Shown: in pieces, positions 24,766-33,388 of the stretch
How the letters are laid out: every line of letters begins with the position of its first letter
Numbering within the stretch: position 1 is the stretch's first letter
DNA from: Rhodopseudomonas telluris
GTDB lineage: Bacteria; Pseudomonadota; Alphaproteobacteria; Rhizobiales; Xanthobacteraceae
Assembly: GCF_042432815.1 (NCBI RefSeq)
Contig: NZ_JBHLWM010000001.1
Location: forward strand, 1,240,001 to 1,304,000
Direction of reading: 5' to 3'
Length of the DNA: 64,000 nt
Made by a program: the position numbers and the translations under genes
Notes under the pieces: model-generated
The model's input: only the letters and a program-made list of their open reading frames with translations
What the model was told of the DNA's origin: nothing
Databases searched by the model: none

Positions 24766-25542
24766 ATGACTTCGTCTTCGATGACTCCGCGCTCCTTCAC
24801 CGATCTGCGCCGCCTCACCCCGGCGCGGGTGGCGCTGGGGCGATCCGGCGTCAGCCTGACCACCGACGCGCTGCTGGATTTCACGCTGGCTCATGCCCGG
24901 GCGAGGGATGCGGTGCATGCGCCGTTCGATGGCGAGGGGATCGCCGCCGATCTCGGGGCGCTCGGATTGACGCCGTTGCAGGTTGCGAGCCGGGCGGGCA
25001 GCCGTCGGGACTACCTGGCGCGGCCCGATCTCGGCCGCCAGCTCGATCCGTCCGCCCGGGCCGTGCTGGAGCCGCAGGCCTCGGCCGCCGATCTGGCGAT
25101 CGTGGTCGGCGACGGCCTGTCGCCGGTGGCGGTCTCGGCTCAGGCCGTCGAGGTGGTCCGCCGTCTGCTGCCGCGGCTCGCCGCCGCGGGCATCAGCGTT
25201 GGCCCTGCGGTCGTTGCCACCGGCGCCCGGGTGGCGCTTGGCGACGAGATTGGCGCGCTGCTCGGCGCCCGGATCGTGCTGGTGTTGATCGGGGAGCGCC
25301 CTGGCTTGTCGGCGCCGGCCAGCCTCGGCGCCTATGTGACGCTCGGACCCAAACTCGGCCTCACCGACGCGGACCGCAATTGTGTCTCGAACATTCACGC
25401 CGCCGGCATTTCGGCCGACGAGGCCGCGTTCAAGATCGCGTGGCTGGTGCGTGAGGCGCTGTCACGGGGCGTGTCCGGTGTTGCCCTGAAGGACGAAAGC
25501 GGGGAAGGTGCCTCCGCACCGGAGCTGACGGCGCCCGTGTGA
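24766..25542 (+). CDS. eutC: Ethanolamine ammonia-lyase small subunit
   Basis: 258 residues. RLTPARVALGRSGVSLTTDALLDF at the N-terminus, SRRDYLARPDLGR, VVGDGLSPVAV, IGERPGLSAPASLGAYVTLGP and DRNCVSNIH are EutC hallmarks. It binds the cobalamin cofactor together with EutB. The gene starts 60 bp after hpnP on the same strand, so hpnP could be cotranscribed with the lyase. The product ends with an unconserved tail. Confidence 0.92.
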   Translation: MTSSSMTPRSFTDLRRLTPARVALGRSGVSLTTDALLDFTLAHARARDAVHAPFDGEGIAADLGALGLTPLQVASRAGSRRDYLARPDLGRQLDPSARAVLEPQASAADLAIVVGDGLSPVAVSAQAVEVVRRLLPRLAAAGISVGPAVVATGARVALGDEIGALLGARIVLVLIGERPGLSAPASLGAYVTLGPKLGLTDADRNCVSNIHAAGISADEAAFKIAWLVREALSRGVSGVALKDESGEGASAPELTAPV

Positions 25543-25670
25543 CGCGCGGCATGGCGACGGATCGCGCGGGCCGCGCGAATCTGATCGAGTGTGCCCCGTG
25601 TGCTCCCTCGCAGGGGGCCTCAGGGCTGTACTCCACACCACGAATTCATCCCATGTCGTCACGGAAGGCA

Positions 25671-25760
25671 GCGTTTTCGAGCGAAGTGGTGTCCGGTTCG
25701 CATCACGAAAACGCGTCGAAATTATCCTAGAGCGCCGGGTCTGATTCGATCAGAACCGGC
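25671..25760. repeat. Dispersed palindromic repeat, family E, in a 302-bp gap
   Basis: Two hairpins: GCGTTTTCG...CGAAAACGC (25671-25714) and CCGGGTCTGATTC/GATCAGAACCGG (about 25736-25759). The sequence is of a type found widely in Bradyrhizobium and relatives. The rest of the gap between eutC and the MMPL gene shows no gene. Confidence 0.8.
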
Positions 25761-25844
25761 ATGCTCGGCGTCTTTCGGTGCGACAACGTCGCAATCGTGC
25801 CGGAATTGTCGCGGACTTGGACGATCGCCAGAACGGAACAGAGC

Positions 25845-28211
25845 ATGCTGCACAAGAACGTCAACGACGCCGAAGTCGACGAGTTGAAGCGCAGAAGGCT
25901 CAGCATCGCCTTCGGGCTCGAGCGGATGGGGCTGATCGCCGTCCGCGCGCCCATCCTGTCCTGCCTGATCCTCGTCGCGCTGGTTGTGGCCGCCATTTTC
26001 GGCATCCAGCGGATCAAGATCGACGATTCGCTGAGCCAGCTGTTCCGGTCCGACACCAAGGAATTCAAGCAGTACGAAGAGGTCACCAAGCGCTTCCCCT
26101 CGACCGAATACGACGTGCTGGTGGTGGTCGAAGGCAAGACGCTGCTCGAGCGCGAAAACCTCGAAAAGGTGCGCGACCTCGTCACCGATCTGCAGCTCGT
26201 CGACGGCGTGCGCGGCCTGATCTCGCTGTTCTCGGCGCGGCAGGCGCCGGAGCCCGGCAAGCTGCCCGCCGCGCTGTTTCCGAACGAGCTGCCGGAAGGC
26301 GAGGCGTACGACAAGTTCATCCAGACCGTGAAGAGCAACGAGATCATCCGCGGCAAGCTGCTGTCTGAGGACGGGACGCTCGCGCTGATCGTGCTGTCGC
26401 TGTCGCCCGAGATCGTCAGCAACAACAAGTTGTCGACGACCATCGGCGAAATCCGCAAGGTGATGGCCGAGGATCTCGAAGGCAGCAATCTGTCGCGGCA
26501 GTTGTCCGGCGTGCCGGTGATGCAGCTCGAAATCCGCAACGCGGTCGAGCGCGACGGTCTGATCTACAACATCGCCGGCATCCTGGCCGGCTGCATCATC
26601 GCCATCCTGTTCTTCCGCAAGATCTCATTCATGGTGATCGCGGCATTCCCGCCGCTGCTGGCGATCCTGCTGTCACTGGGCGTGCTTGGTTGGGCCGGCT
26701 TCAGCCTCAACATGTTCCTCAACGTGATGACGCCGCTGATCATGGTGATCAGTTTCGCGGACTCGATGCAGCTCACCTTCGCGGCCAGAGACCGGCTGAT
26801 CGCCGGCGAGGACAAATACACGGCGTTCAGGAACGCCGTGCTCGTGGTCGGGCCCGCCTGCGTGCTGACCCACGCCACCGCCGGCATTTCCTTCATCGCG
26901 CTGCAGTTCTCCGATTCCGAACTGATCCGCGCCTTCGGCGAGGCGGGCCTCGTCGCCACCGTGATCGCATTGATCGCGGTGCTGTCGCTGGTGCCGGTGT
27001 TCGGCGTGCTGCTGGTCCGCCACGAGCAGGCCTTCGCGGCCAAGTTCCAGAGCGCCGACCTCGGCGTCAACGCGCTGCGCCGGTTCTGCGCGTTCATCGC
27101 GGTGCGGATGGTCGGTCATCCCGGGCTATTCAGCGTGCTGGCGCTGCTGCTGGTCGGCGGACTCGGCGTGATCTACGCCAACCTCGAGCCGCGCTACCGG
27201 CTCGCCGATCAGGTGCCCGACAAGGAGCAGGCGGTTCAGGCCAGCGACCGGCTCGACGCCAAGCTGACCGGCGCCAATCCGATCGACGTGCTGATCGAAT
27301 TCCCCAAGGGCCAGACGCTGTACTCGCCTGAAACCCTGCAGGTCATTGCCGACGTTCACAGCATGGTCGAGAAGCAGGCCGGCGTCGGCAACGTCTGGTC
27401 GCTGGAGACGCTGCGGCGCTGGCTCGCCGAGAAGGCGCACACCAACGACGTCGCGACGCTGAAAGAATATGTCGACGTCATCCCGGAGCATCTGACGCGG
27501 CGCTTCATCTCCGCCGACCAGACCGCGGTGGTGGTGTCAGGCCGCGTGCCGGATCTGGACTCCGCGCAGATCCTGCCGGTGGTGCAGAAACTCGACCACG
27601 CGCTGGATACGGTGCGCAAGAAGTATCCGGGCTATGAAGTCGCGGTCACCGGTCTGTCGGCGATCGCCGCGCGCAACAGCGCCGACATGATCTCCAAGCT
27701 CAACCACGGTCTCACCATCGAATTCCTGCTGGTCGCGGTGTTTATCGGGCTCGCCTTCCGCTCCGTGGTGGTGATGCTGGCCTGCATCCTGCCGGGCATC
27801 TTCCCGGTGGTGCTGTCAGGAACGCTGCTCTGGCTGATGGGCGAGGGGCTGCAATTCGCCAGCGTGGTGGCGCTGACGGTGTCGTTCGGCCTCGGCCTGA
27901 GCGCGACCATTCACTTCCTCAACCGGCTGCGGCTCGAAAGTCCGCCGGGCACCAGCGCCGCGCTGGCGGTCGAGCGTGCGACCGTGCTGGTCGGCCCGGC
28001 GCTGATCCTGACCACGGTGGTGCTGGCCTGCGGCCTCGGCGTCACGGTGTTCTCGGATCTGCCGTCGCTGCGGCTATTCGGCTGGCTCAGCGCCTTCGCC
28101 ATGGTGGCGGCGCTGATCGCCGACCTGTTCATCCTGCGTCCGACTGCGATGTGGCTGATCAGCACGGCCGAACGGCTGCGCGGTGCGCGCAAGGCGGGCT
28201 CGGTGATCTGA
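25845..28211 (+). CDS. MMPL/RND-family membrane transporter
   Basis: 788 residues with the duplicated RND layout. TM1 (SCLILVALVVAAIFGIQ) comes first, then a periplasmic loop of about 220 residues, a five- or six-helix bundle (IAGILAGCIIAILFF, LSLGVLGWAGFSLNMFLN, VMTPLIMVISFADSMQ), another large loop and a second bundle (LACILPGIFPVVLSGTLLWLMGEGLQFASVV). The FADSMQ segment fits the sterol-sensing/MMPL proton-relay region. Such proteins move lipids. It differs from hpnN at 40076 and lies between hpnP/eutC and the hopanoid genes, so hopanoid or another lipid traffic is plausible but unproven. The frame opens at 25761; ATG 25845 begins the likely protein. Confidence 0.85.
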   Translation: MLHKNVNDAEVDELKRRRLSIAFGLERMGLIAVRAPILSCLILVALVVAAIFGIQRIKIDDSLSQLFRSDTKEFKQYEEVTKRFPSTEYDVLVVVEGKTLLERENLEKVRDLVTDLQLVDGVRGLISLFSARQAPEPGKLPAALFPNELPEGEAYDKFIQTVKSNEIIRGKLLSEDGTLALIVLSLSPEIVSNNKLSTTIGEIRKVMAEDLEGSNLSRQLSGVPVMQLEIRNAVERDGLIYNIAGILAGCIIAILFFRKISFMVIAAFPPLLAILLSLGVLGWAGFSLNMFLNVMTPLIMVISFADSMQLTFAARDRLIAGEDKYTAFRNAVLVVGPACVLTHATAGISFIALQFSDSELIRAFGEAGLVATVIALIAVLSLVPVFGVLLVRHEQAFAAKFQSADLGVNALRRFCAFIAVRMVGHPGLFSVLALLLVGGLGVIYANLEPRYRLADQVPDKEQAVQASDRLDAKLTGANPIDVLIEFPKGQTLYSPETLQVIADVHSMVEKQAGVGNVWSLETLRRWLAEKAHTNDVATLKEYVDVIPEHLTRRFISADQTAVVVSGRVPDLDSAQILPVVQKLDHALDTVRKKYPGYEVAVTGLSAIAARNSADMISKLNHGLTIEFLLVAVFIGLAFRSVVVMLACILPGIFPVVLSGTLLWLMGEGLQFASVVALTVSFGLGLSATIHFLNRLRLESPPGTSAALAVERATVLVGPALILTTVVLACGLGVTVFSDLPSLRLFGWLSAFAMVAALIADLFILRPTAMWLISTAERLRGARKAGSVI

Positions 28212-28330
28212 CGACGTCGGTCGGCCGAACGCAGGCGGATTTCGTCGGGACACAGCGAAGCTACGGGTGGTGATGACATTCGCCTCCCTGGCCTTCGGCA
28301 TCTGTCCGCCCTGACCATGGAGGTGCCCGC

Positions 28331-29668
28331 GTGAGAACCATCAGGATCGGCTCCGGCGCGGGCTATTCGGGCGACCGCATCGAGCCCGCGGTCGAACTCG
28401 CCGAAAAAGGTGACATCCAGTATCTCGGCTTCGAGTGCCTCGCCGAGCGGACGATCGCGCTGGCGCAGCAGGACAAGTTGAAGAACCCGCAAGCCGGCTT
28501 CGATCCGCTGCTGGAGCGGCGGATGCGCGCCGTGCTGCCGATCTGCAAGGCCAGAGGCATCAAGGTCATCACCAATATGGGCGCCGCCAATCCGCGCGCC
28601 GCGGCGATGGCGACGGCGCGGATCGCCAAGGATCTCGGCGTGAAGACGCCGAAGATCGCCGCGGTGGCCGGCGACGATGTGCTGGACGCATGCCGCGACG
28701 GCAATCTGCCGTTCCTGGAGTTCGAGGGTCGCGTCGGCGACCTCGGCAACCGGTTGTTGTCGGCCAACGCCTATCTCGGCGCCGAGCCGATCGTTCGGGC
28801 GCTGGAAGCGGGCGCCGACGTCGTGATCACCGGCCGCGTCAGCGATCCGGCACTGTTCCTGGCGCCGCTGATCCACGAATTCGGCTGGGCGCTCGACGAC
28901 TGGGACCGGCTCGGCAAGGGCGTCCTGGTCGGCCATCTGCTTGAGTGCGCCGGCCAGATCACCGGCGGCTACTTCGCAGATCCGGGCTTCAAGGATATCA
29001 AGGGTCTGGCGCGGCTCGGCTTCCCGATCGGCGAGGTCAGTGAAGATGGCAACGTCGTCATCACCAAGGTGGCGGACTCTGGTGGCGCGGTGACGGAGGC
29101 GACCTGCAAGGAGCAGTTGCTGTACGAGATCCACGATCCGGCCAACTACATTCAGCCAGACGTCATCGCGGATTTTTCGCAGGTCCGGATCGAGCAGGTT
29201 GGTCCCGATCGCGTCCGCGTCTCCGGCGCCACCGGCAAACCAGCCAGCGACACGTTCAAGACCTCGGTCGGTTTCATCGACAGCTATGTGGGTGAGGGGC
29301 AGATGTCCTATGCGGGCCCCGGCGCGGTTGCCCGGGCGCGGCTCGCGCTCGATATCGTTCGCGAGCGGCTCGCGCTCTGCGGCGTTCCGCTCGACGAGGT
29401 TCGCTACGACCTGATCGGCATCGACGCGCTGCATGGCGCCGAACTGTCGAGGCAGCACGAGCCCTACGAGGTCCGAATCCGCGTCGCCGGCCGCACGGCC
29501 AACCGCGAGGACGCGGTGCTGGTCGGCAACGAGGTTGAGACGCTCTACACTAACGGGCCGGCCGGCGGTGGCGGGGCTTTCAAGGCGACGCGCGAAGTGA
29601 TCGCAGTGGCATCGGTGCTGGTGCCGAAGAAGCTAGCGTCGCCGACGCTGCAGATGTTCGACGTGTAA
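28331..29668 (+). CDS. AtuA-like protein, DUF1446 domain
   Basis: 445 residues matching the large domain of AtuA (acyclic terpene utilisation). GSGAGYSGDRIEPA lies at the start, with KVITNMGAANPRAAAM, DVVITGRVSDPALFLAPL, EDGNVVITKVADSGG and a C-terminal NGPAGGGGAFK. GTG 28331 is preceded by GGAGG. AtuA-type proteins occur with carboxylases and dehydrogenases for branched isoprenoid acids; the precise reaction is unknown. The small AtuA tail domain is a separate gene 48 bp downstream. No carboxylase subunits lie nearby, so a role in isoprenoid chemistry next to the hopanoid genes is only a suggestion. Confidence 0.8.
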   Translation: MRTIRIGSGAGYSGDRIEPAVELAEKGDIQYLGFECLAERTIALAQQDKLKNPQAGFDPLLERRMRAVLPICKARGIKVITNMGAANPRAAAMATARIAKDLGVKTPKIAAVAGDDVLDACRDGNLPFLEFEGRVGDLGNRLLSANAYLGAEPIVRALEAGADVVITGRVSDPALFLAPLIHEFGWALDDWDRLGKGVLVGHLLECAGQITGGYFADPGFKDIKGLARLGFPIGEVSEDGNVVITKVADSGGAVTEATCKEQLLYEIHDPANYIQPDVIADFSQVRIEQVGPDRVRVSGATGKPASDTFKTSVGFIDSYVGEGQMSYAGPGAVARARLALDIVRERLALCGVPLDEVRYDLIGIDALHGAELSRQHEPYEVRIRVAGRTANREDAVLVGNEVETLYTNGPAGGGGAFKATREVIAVASVLVPKKLASPTLQMFDV

Positions 29669-29716
29669 TCGGCCCGCGCCGCGGCCTGCCTGCGATATAA
29701 TCCGGAGATTTCCGCC

Positions 29717-30043
29717 ATGAAGCTGCGCGATCTCGCTCATTCCCGCACCGGCGACAAGGGCAACACCTCGAACATCTCGGTGATCGCCTTCGATCCGGCG
29801 AACTACGCATTTCTCCGCGAGCATGTGACGCCGGAGCGCGTCAAGGCGCTGTTCGCCGGCATCGTCCACGGCGAGGTCACGCGCTACGAGTTGCCCAACA
29901 TCGCCGCGCTGAACTTCGTGCTGACCAACGCGCTAGGCGGCGGCGTCACGCGCTCGCTCGCGCTCGACGCCCACGGCAAGAGCCTCAGCTCGGCGTTGCT
30001 GGAGCTTGAATTGCCGGAGCAGGGCGCCGCGGAGTCGATCTGA
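29717..30043 (+). CDS. AtuA C-terminal-domain protein (split partner)
   Basis: 108 residues starting MKLRDLAHSRTGDKGNTSNISVIA, the signature of the small C-terminal domain found at the end of full-length AtuA proteins. It ends with NFVLTNALGGGVTRSLALD. It is encoded separately here, with its own start (GGAGATTTCCGCC upstream). The pair is probably expressed together as two chains. Function is unknown beyond the family association with branched isoprenoid acid use. Confidence 0.8.
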   Translation: MKLRDLAHSRTGDKGNTSNISVIAFDPANYAFLREHVTPERVKALFAGIVHGEVTRYELPNIAALNFVLTNALGGGVTRSLALDAHGKSLSSALLELELPEQGAAESI

Positions 30044-30099
30044 GGCGCGTCCTGGCGGGCTGCCCGCCAACGATCTCGCAGAGCGCAGAGTTTGCGTTC

Positions 30100-30186
30100 G
30101 TCATGGCCGGGCTTGTGCCGGCCATCCACGCCTTTGGCGCGGTTATTCAGCAAGGCGTGGATGCCCGGCACAAGGCCGGGTATGAC
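30100..30186. repeat. Dispersed palindromic repeat, family D, copy 1
   Basis: 87 bp from GTCATGGCCGGGCTTGTGCC to GGCCGGGTATGAC, with inner arms ATCCACGCCTT / AAGGCGTGGAT. It is related to the copy at 50912-50999. Confidence 0.9.
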
Positions 30187-30207
30187 GAGAGCATCGCTCA
30201 AAACCAA

Positions 30208-30234
30208 AAGCCCCGGACGATCCGTCCGGGGCTT
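30208..30234. terminator. Bidirectional rho-independent terminator
   Basis: Perfect stem AAGCCCCGGA-CGATC-TCCGGGGCTT type hairpin between convergent genes. On the minus strand it is followed by TTGGTTTT, fitting termination of the secreted-protein gene at 30271. Confidence 0.8.
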
Positions 30235-30270
30235 CAGTGTTTCAATTCGGTGCATACGAAGGGCGTGCGA

Positions 30271-30771
30271 TCAGCCGCCCTTCGTCATACTGATGTTGAC
30301 GCCGCGGATGTCGCCCTTGGAGCTGATCGCGACCGACTGCTTGTTGCCGCGCGTGGTGAGCGAGATGCTGGCGGCGAAGCCGGCAGCCTCGACGAACACC
30401 TCGATGGTGCCGCCGCCGGCCTTGCCCTGCAGGTTGCCGTTGATGTTGCGGCTGGATTCGCTCCAGTTGCCGGAGATGCGGTCGCCGTTGCTGGCGACGT
30501 CCGCGGACAGGTCGAACTTGTAGCTGTCGCTGGCGCAGCGCAGCGTCTGGGCGAGCTGGTTGCCGCCGCCGCCGACCTTGTAGGTGGCGCGGCAGCGGAT
30601 CCGCTCTTTCGTTCCGTCGGACAGCGCGACGGTGCCGGTGCCGGACCACGCGCCCTCGAAGCCTGCGAACGGCCCCTCGGCGTAGCTGGCCGAGGCCGAC
30701 AGCAGCATCGCAGCGGCGACGCCAGCGGCCTTCAGCGCATGAAGCGAAGAGGATGAACGAAGCAGTGTCAT
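30271..30771 (-). CDS. Secreted hypothetical protein
   Basis: 166 residues with a clear signal peptide (LKAAGVAAAMLLSASASYA) and a mature part rich in G, S, T and alternating hydrophobics (FEGAWSGTGTVALSDGTKERIRC, LRCASDSYKFDLSADV), suggesting a small beta-barrel or lipocalin-like fold. Two cysteines (RCRATYK, TLRCASD) could pair. I do not recognise a characterised homologue. It is transcribed away from the hopanoid operon and ends at the shared terminator at 30208-30234. Probably periplasmic. Confidence 0.7.
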   Translation of the reverse strand: MTLLRSSSSLHALKAAGVAAAMLLSASASYAEGPFAGFEGAWSGTGTVALSDGTKERIRCRATYKVGGGGNQLAQTLRCASDSYKFDLSADVASNGDRISGNWSESSRNINGNLQGKAGGGTIEVFVEAAGFAASISLTTRGNKQSVAISSKGDIRGVNISMTKGG

Positions 30772-31171
30772 TCTTGTCTACCCCTGAAAAGATCGTGCCG
30801 AAACGACGCTGCGCCGTATCAGCCTGTTAGTGTCTTTGCGTACCGACAGGTTCAAATCAAATAATATCGCGCTTGGTTCCGTGCAAACGAACCCGGCGAA
30901 AAGCAAACCGGGAGTGTAGCACGCCGGCAACGGCCGGCCGCGCGTGGAACAGGCCGCAATTGTCGCAAATTCGCAACGTCCCGCGAAGAAATCCTTGGGT
31001 CTTCCGACTGCATTTGAAACATGGTCGCATGTGTCGCAGTATCGGCGCAAATTCGGCCGCATTCGGGGCTGAAAGGCTCTATATCCCGAGTCGATCGCGC
31101 TTCGCAGCCGCTGGCTCCGCATTGCCGCTAATCGACGCTTGATTCAATCCCCGCACCACCGAAGGAAGAAA
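30772..31171. other. 400-bp divergent intergenic region
   Basis: No gene is supported. The region separates two divergent secreted-protein genes, so it must hold both promoters. It is more AT-rich near 30840-30880 (AATCAAATAATATCG). No EcfG-type pair or clear operator palindrome was found. Confidence 0.5.
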
Positions 31172-31417
31172 ATGCATAAGATCTTGGTTGCGCTGACGTT
31201 GCTGCTCGTCCCGGTGTCGACCGGCGCCTATGCTCAACAGCAACAGCAGCAGCGCAGCGGAACGCCCGAAGAGCAGGCCGCCTGCTCGCGGGACGTGTCG
31301 CGTCACTGCCGTGCACTGATGGACCAGGGCGATTTCGCCATCCTCGCCTGCCTCAAGGAAAACCGTCCGAAGATCAGCCGCGCCTGCAACCAGGTGTTGC
31401 TCAATCACGGCCAATAA
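31172..31417 (+). CDS. Small secreted cysteine-rich protein
   Basis: 81 residues. A signal peptide (LVALTLLLVPVSTGAYAQ) is followed by a glutamine run and one cysteine-rich repeat: EQAACSRDVSRHC...ILACLKENRPKISRACNQVL. The C-x7-C...C-x11-C pattern resembles the GLG1-type cysteine-rich repeat seen in small alphaproteobacterial periplasmic proteins. ATG 31172 has GAAGGAAG just upstream. Function unknown. It precedes the hpnC operon by about 250 bp and is separated from it by a strong hairpin. Confidence 0.75.
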   Translation: MHKILVALTLLLVPVSTGAYAQQQQQQRSGTPEEQAACSRDVSRHCRALMDQGDFAILACLKENRPKISRACNQVLLNHGQ

Positions 31418-31552
31418 TCGCATTCGTCGGGCGGGCGGGCCGATGGCCCGCTGCGTCTTTGCGGTTACGATCTGAGGCGGGAGTTGTCTGGTCGCAACCG
31501 GCCCGCGTCAATATCGTTGGTTTCACCGGCGAATTTCCCGTATATGGCGTGC

Positions 31553-31592
31553 GCGAACGGATCAGCCCGGGATACCGGGAGGGTCCGTTCGC
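31553..31592. terminator. Long nested hairpin upstream of hpnC, terminator-like
   Basis: Outer arms GCGAACGGA (31553-31561) and TCCGTTCGC (31584-31592), with inner arms CCCGG-GATA-CCGGG (31566-31579), all perfectly paired. GGCGTTTTT follows, so it may terminate transcription from the small secreted-protein gene. It could instead be a leader structure of the hpn operon. Confidence 0.6.
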
Positions 31593-31605
31593 GGCGTTTT
31601 TCCAT

Positions 31606-31661
31606 GTCCGAACTTGAGCGTCCGACCTCGGGTGTCCGGACGTCCATGTCCGAAGCGAGCG
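31606..31661. repeat. Degenerate 14-bp tandem repeat (GTCCG every 14 nt, four copies)
   Basis: GTCCG occurs at 31606, 31620, 31634 and 31648, exactly 14 nt apart. The first two units, GTCCGAACTTGAGC and GTCCGACCTCGGGT, share 10 of 14 bases; the later ones are less similar. The array ends 12 bp before the hpnC start. A period of 14 is not a multiple of three, arguing against coding. Confidence 0.6.
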
Positions 31662-31673
31662 TTAGCCAGAACG

Positions 31674-32552
31674 ATGACGTCTGCGAGCGAATTGCGATCC
31701 GGCAAGACCCACCGGGACGAGAACTTCCCGGTCGCGTCGTGGATCATCCATCCGCGGCATCGCGAGTTGATTCTGGCCTTTTATAATTTCGTCCGGACCG
31801 CCGACGACATCGCCGATCATGCGATGCTCGATGCGCCGACCAAGCTCAGCTTTCTCGATCTGCTCGAAGCCGAATTGCTCGGCCGCGGCGAGACCCAGGC
31901 CGAGGCGGTGATTCTGCGCAAGGCGCTGGCGGCGCGCGGGATGCCGCCGCGCCACGCACTCGATCTGCTGACCGCCTTCCGGATGGACGTCACCAAGCTG
32001 CGTTACGAAGACTGGGACGAGGTGATCCACTATTGCCGTTATTCGGCGATGCCGGTGGGCCGCTTCATGCTCGACGTCCATGGCGAGAGCACATCGACCT
32101 GGCCGGCCTCCGATGCGCTGTGCGCGGGCCTCCAGATCAACAACCACCTGCAGGATTGCGGCAAGGACTATCGCAATCTCAACCGCGTTTACCTTCCGCG
32201 CGATGCGCTGGACGCAGTCGGCGCCAAGGTCGATGAGCTTGGCTTGCTGAAGTCCTCGCCGGCGCTGCTGCAATGCCTGCAGGGCCTGGCCGCGCGCAAC
32301 GACGTACTGCTCGGCGAGGGCCGCCCGCTGGCCGGTGAGGTCAAGGACTTCCGCCTCGGGCTCGAAGTCTCGGTCATCCAGAGCTTCGCCGATCGTATCG
32401 TCAAGATGTTGAAGGTGCGCGATCCGCTGAGCGAGCGCGTGCATCTGAAGCCGATCGAATTTCTGTTCGCCTCGGTCGGCGCGCTCGGATCGGAAATCGC
32501 ACGCCGCACCTTCGGAAGGGGGCCGGTGTCGAAGCCGGCGCCGCGCGCATGA
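31674..32552 (+). CDS. hpnC: HpnC, hydroxysqualene synthase (squalene/phytoene synthase family)
   Basis: 292 residues of the trans-isoprenyl diphosphate head-to-head synthase family. The first aspartate-rich motif is FVRTADDIADH and the second region is NNHLQDCGKDYRNL. With HpnD and HpnE it makes squalene from farnesyl diphosphate: HpnD forms presqualene diphosphate and HpnC turns it into hydroxysqualene. The frame is open from 31614; ATG 31674 gives the normal family length. It is first in a tight operon, with a 4-nt ATGA overlap with hpnD. Confidence 0.93.
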   Translation: MTSASELRSGKTHRDENFPVASWIIHPRHRELILAFYNFVRTADDIADHAMLDAPTKLSFLDLLEAELLGRGETQAEAVILRKALAARGMPPRHALDLLTAFRMDVTKLRYEDWDEVIHYCRYSAMPVGRFMLDVHGESTSTWPASDALCAGLQINNHLQDCGKDYRNLNRVYLPRDALDAVGAKVDELGLLKSSPALLQCLQGLAARNDVLLGEGRPLAGEVKDFRLGLEVSVIQSFADRIVKMLKVRDPLSERVHLKPIEFLFASVGALGSEIARRTFGRGPVSKPAPRA

Positions 32553-33388
32553 CCATGCAAACCACGTCCGATCCCGCCGAGCACCAGGGCGTCGCCGTCG
32601 GCAGCTCCTTCTACGCAGCGATGCGCATCCTGCCGCGTCCACAGCGCGAGGCAATGTTCCAGGTCTACAGCTTCTGCCGCTTTGTCGACGATATCGCCGA
32701 TTCCGATCAGCCGCGCGACGTGCGGGCCGCCGGCCTGCAGCGCTGGCGCGATGATATCGACGCGCTGTACCGCGGTTCGCCGCCGCCGCGGCTCGCGGAC
32801 TATCAGCAGTCGGTCCGCGCCTTCGGGCTGAAGCGCGAGGATTTCCTTGCGATCATCGACGGCATGGAAATGGATGTCACCGCCGACATCCGTGCGCCCA
32901 GCGACGCGACGCTTGATCTCTACTGCGATCGGGTCGCCAGCGCAGTTGGCCGGCTGTCGGTACGGATTTTCGGGCTGCCGGAGCAGGACGGCATCCTGCT
33001 GGCGCACCATCTCGGGCGCGCGCTGCAGCTCACCAACATCCTGCGCGACATCGACGAGGACGCCGGCCTCGGCCGGCTGTATCTGCCGCGCGAGGGCCTG
33101 CTTGCGGCCGGCATCAGCAGCCTCGATCCGATGACGGTCGCAGAGGATCCGGCGCTGCCGAACGTCTGCGCCCCGCTGGTCGCGCGGGCGCTCAAGCATT
33201 TCGACGCGGCCGACGTGGTGATGAGCCGCAATCCGCGTCGCGTGGTCAAGGCGCCGCGGATCATGGGCAAGTACTACTTCTCGATTCTTCAACTGCTGAT
33301 CGCGCGCGGCTTTGCGCCGCCGCGGGCGCCGGTCAAGCTCGGCAAGGCGGCGAAGATCGGCATTCTTCTGCAATACGCGATCGTGTGA
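32549..33388 (+). CDS. hpnD: HpnD, presqualene diphosphate synthase
   Basis: 279 residues, the same fold as HpnC. Both aspartate motifs are intact: SFCRFVDDIADSD and LTNILRDIDEDAGLGRLYLP. It condenses two farnesyl diphosphates to presqualene diphosphate, the first committed step to hopanoids. The start overlaps the hpnC stop (ATGA), and its own TGA overlaps the hpnE ATG (TGATG), so the three proteins are translationally coupled. Confidence 0.93.
   Translation: MTMQTTSDPAEHQGVAVGSSFYAAMRILPRPQREAMFQVYSFCRFVDDIADSDQPRDVRAAGLQRWRDDIDALYRGSPPPRLADYQQSVRAFGLKREDFLAIIDGMEMDVTADIRAPSDATLDLYCDRVASAVGRLSVRIFGLPEQDGILLAHHLGRALQLTNILRDIDEDAGLGRLYLPREGLLAAGISSLDPMTVAEDPALPNVCAPLVARALKHFDAADVVMSRNPRRVVKAPRIMGKYYFSILQLLIARGFAPPRAPVKLGKAAKIGILLQYAIV

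Noticed and set aside
23011..25398. A 795-codon minus-strand frame across hpnP and eutC
   Set aside because: It spans two unrelated real genes on the other strand and shows no domain.
21490..25542. Ethanolamine microcompartment operon
   Set aside because: Only eutB and eutC are present; no shell, reactivase or aldehyde-handling eut genes are seen.
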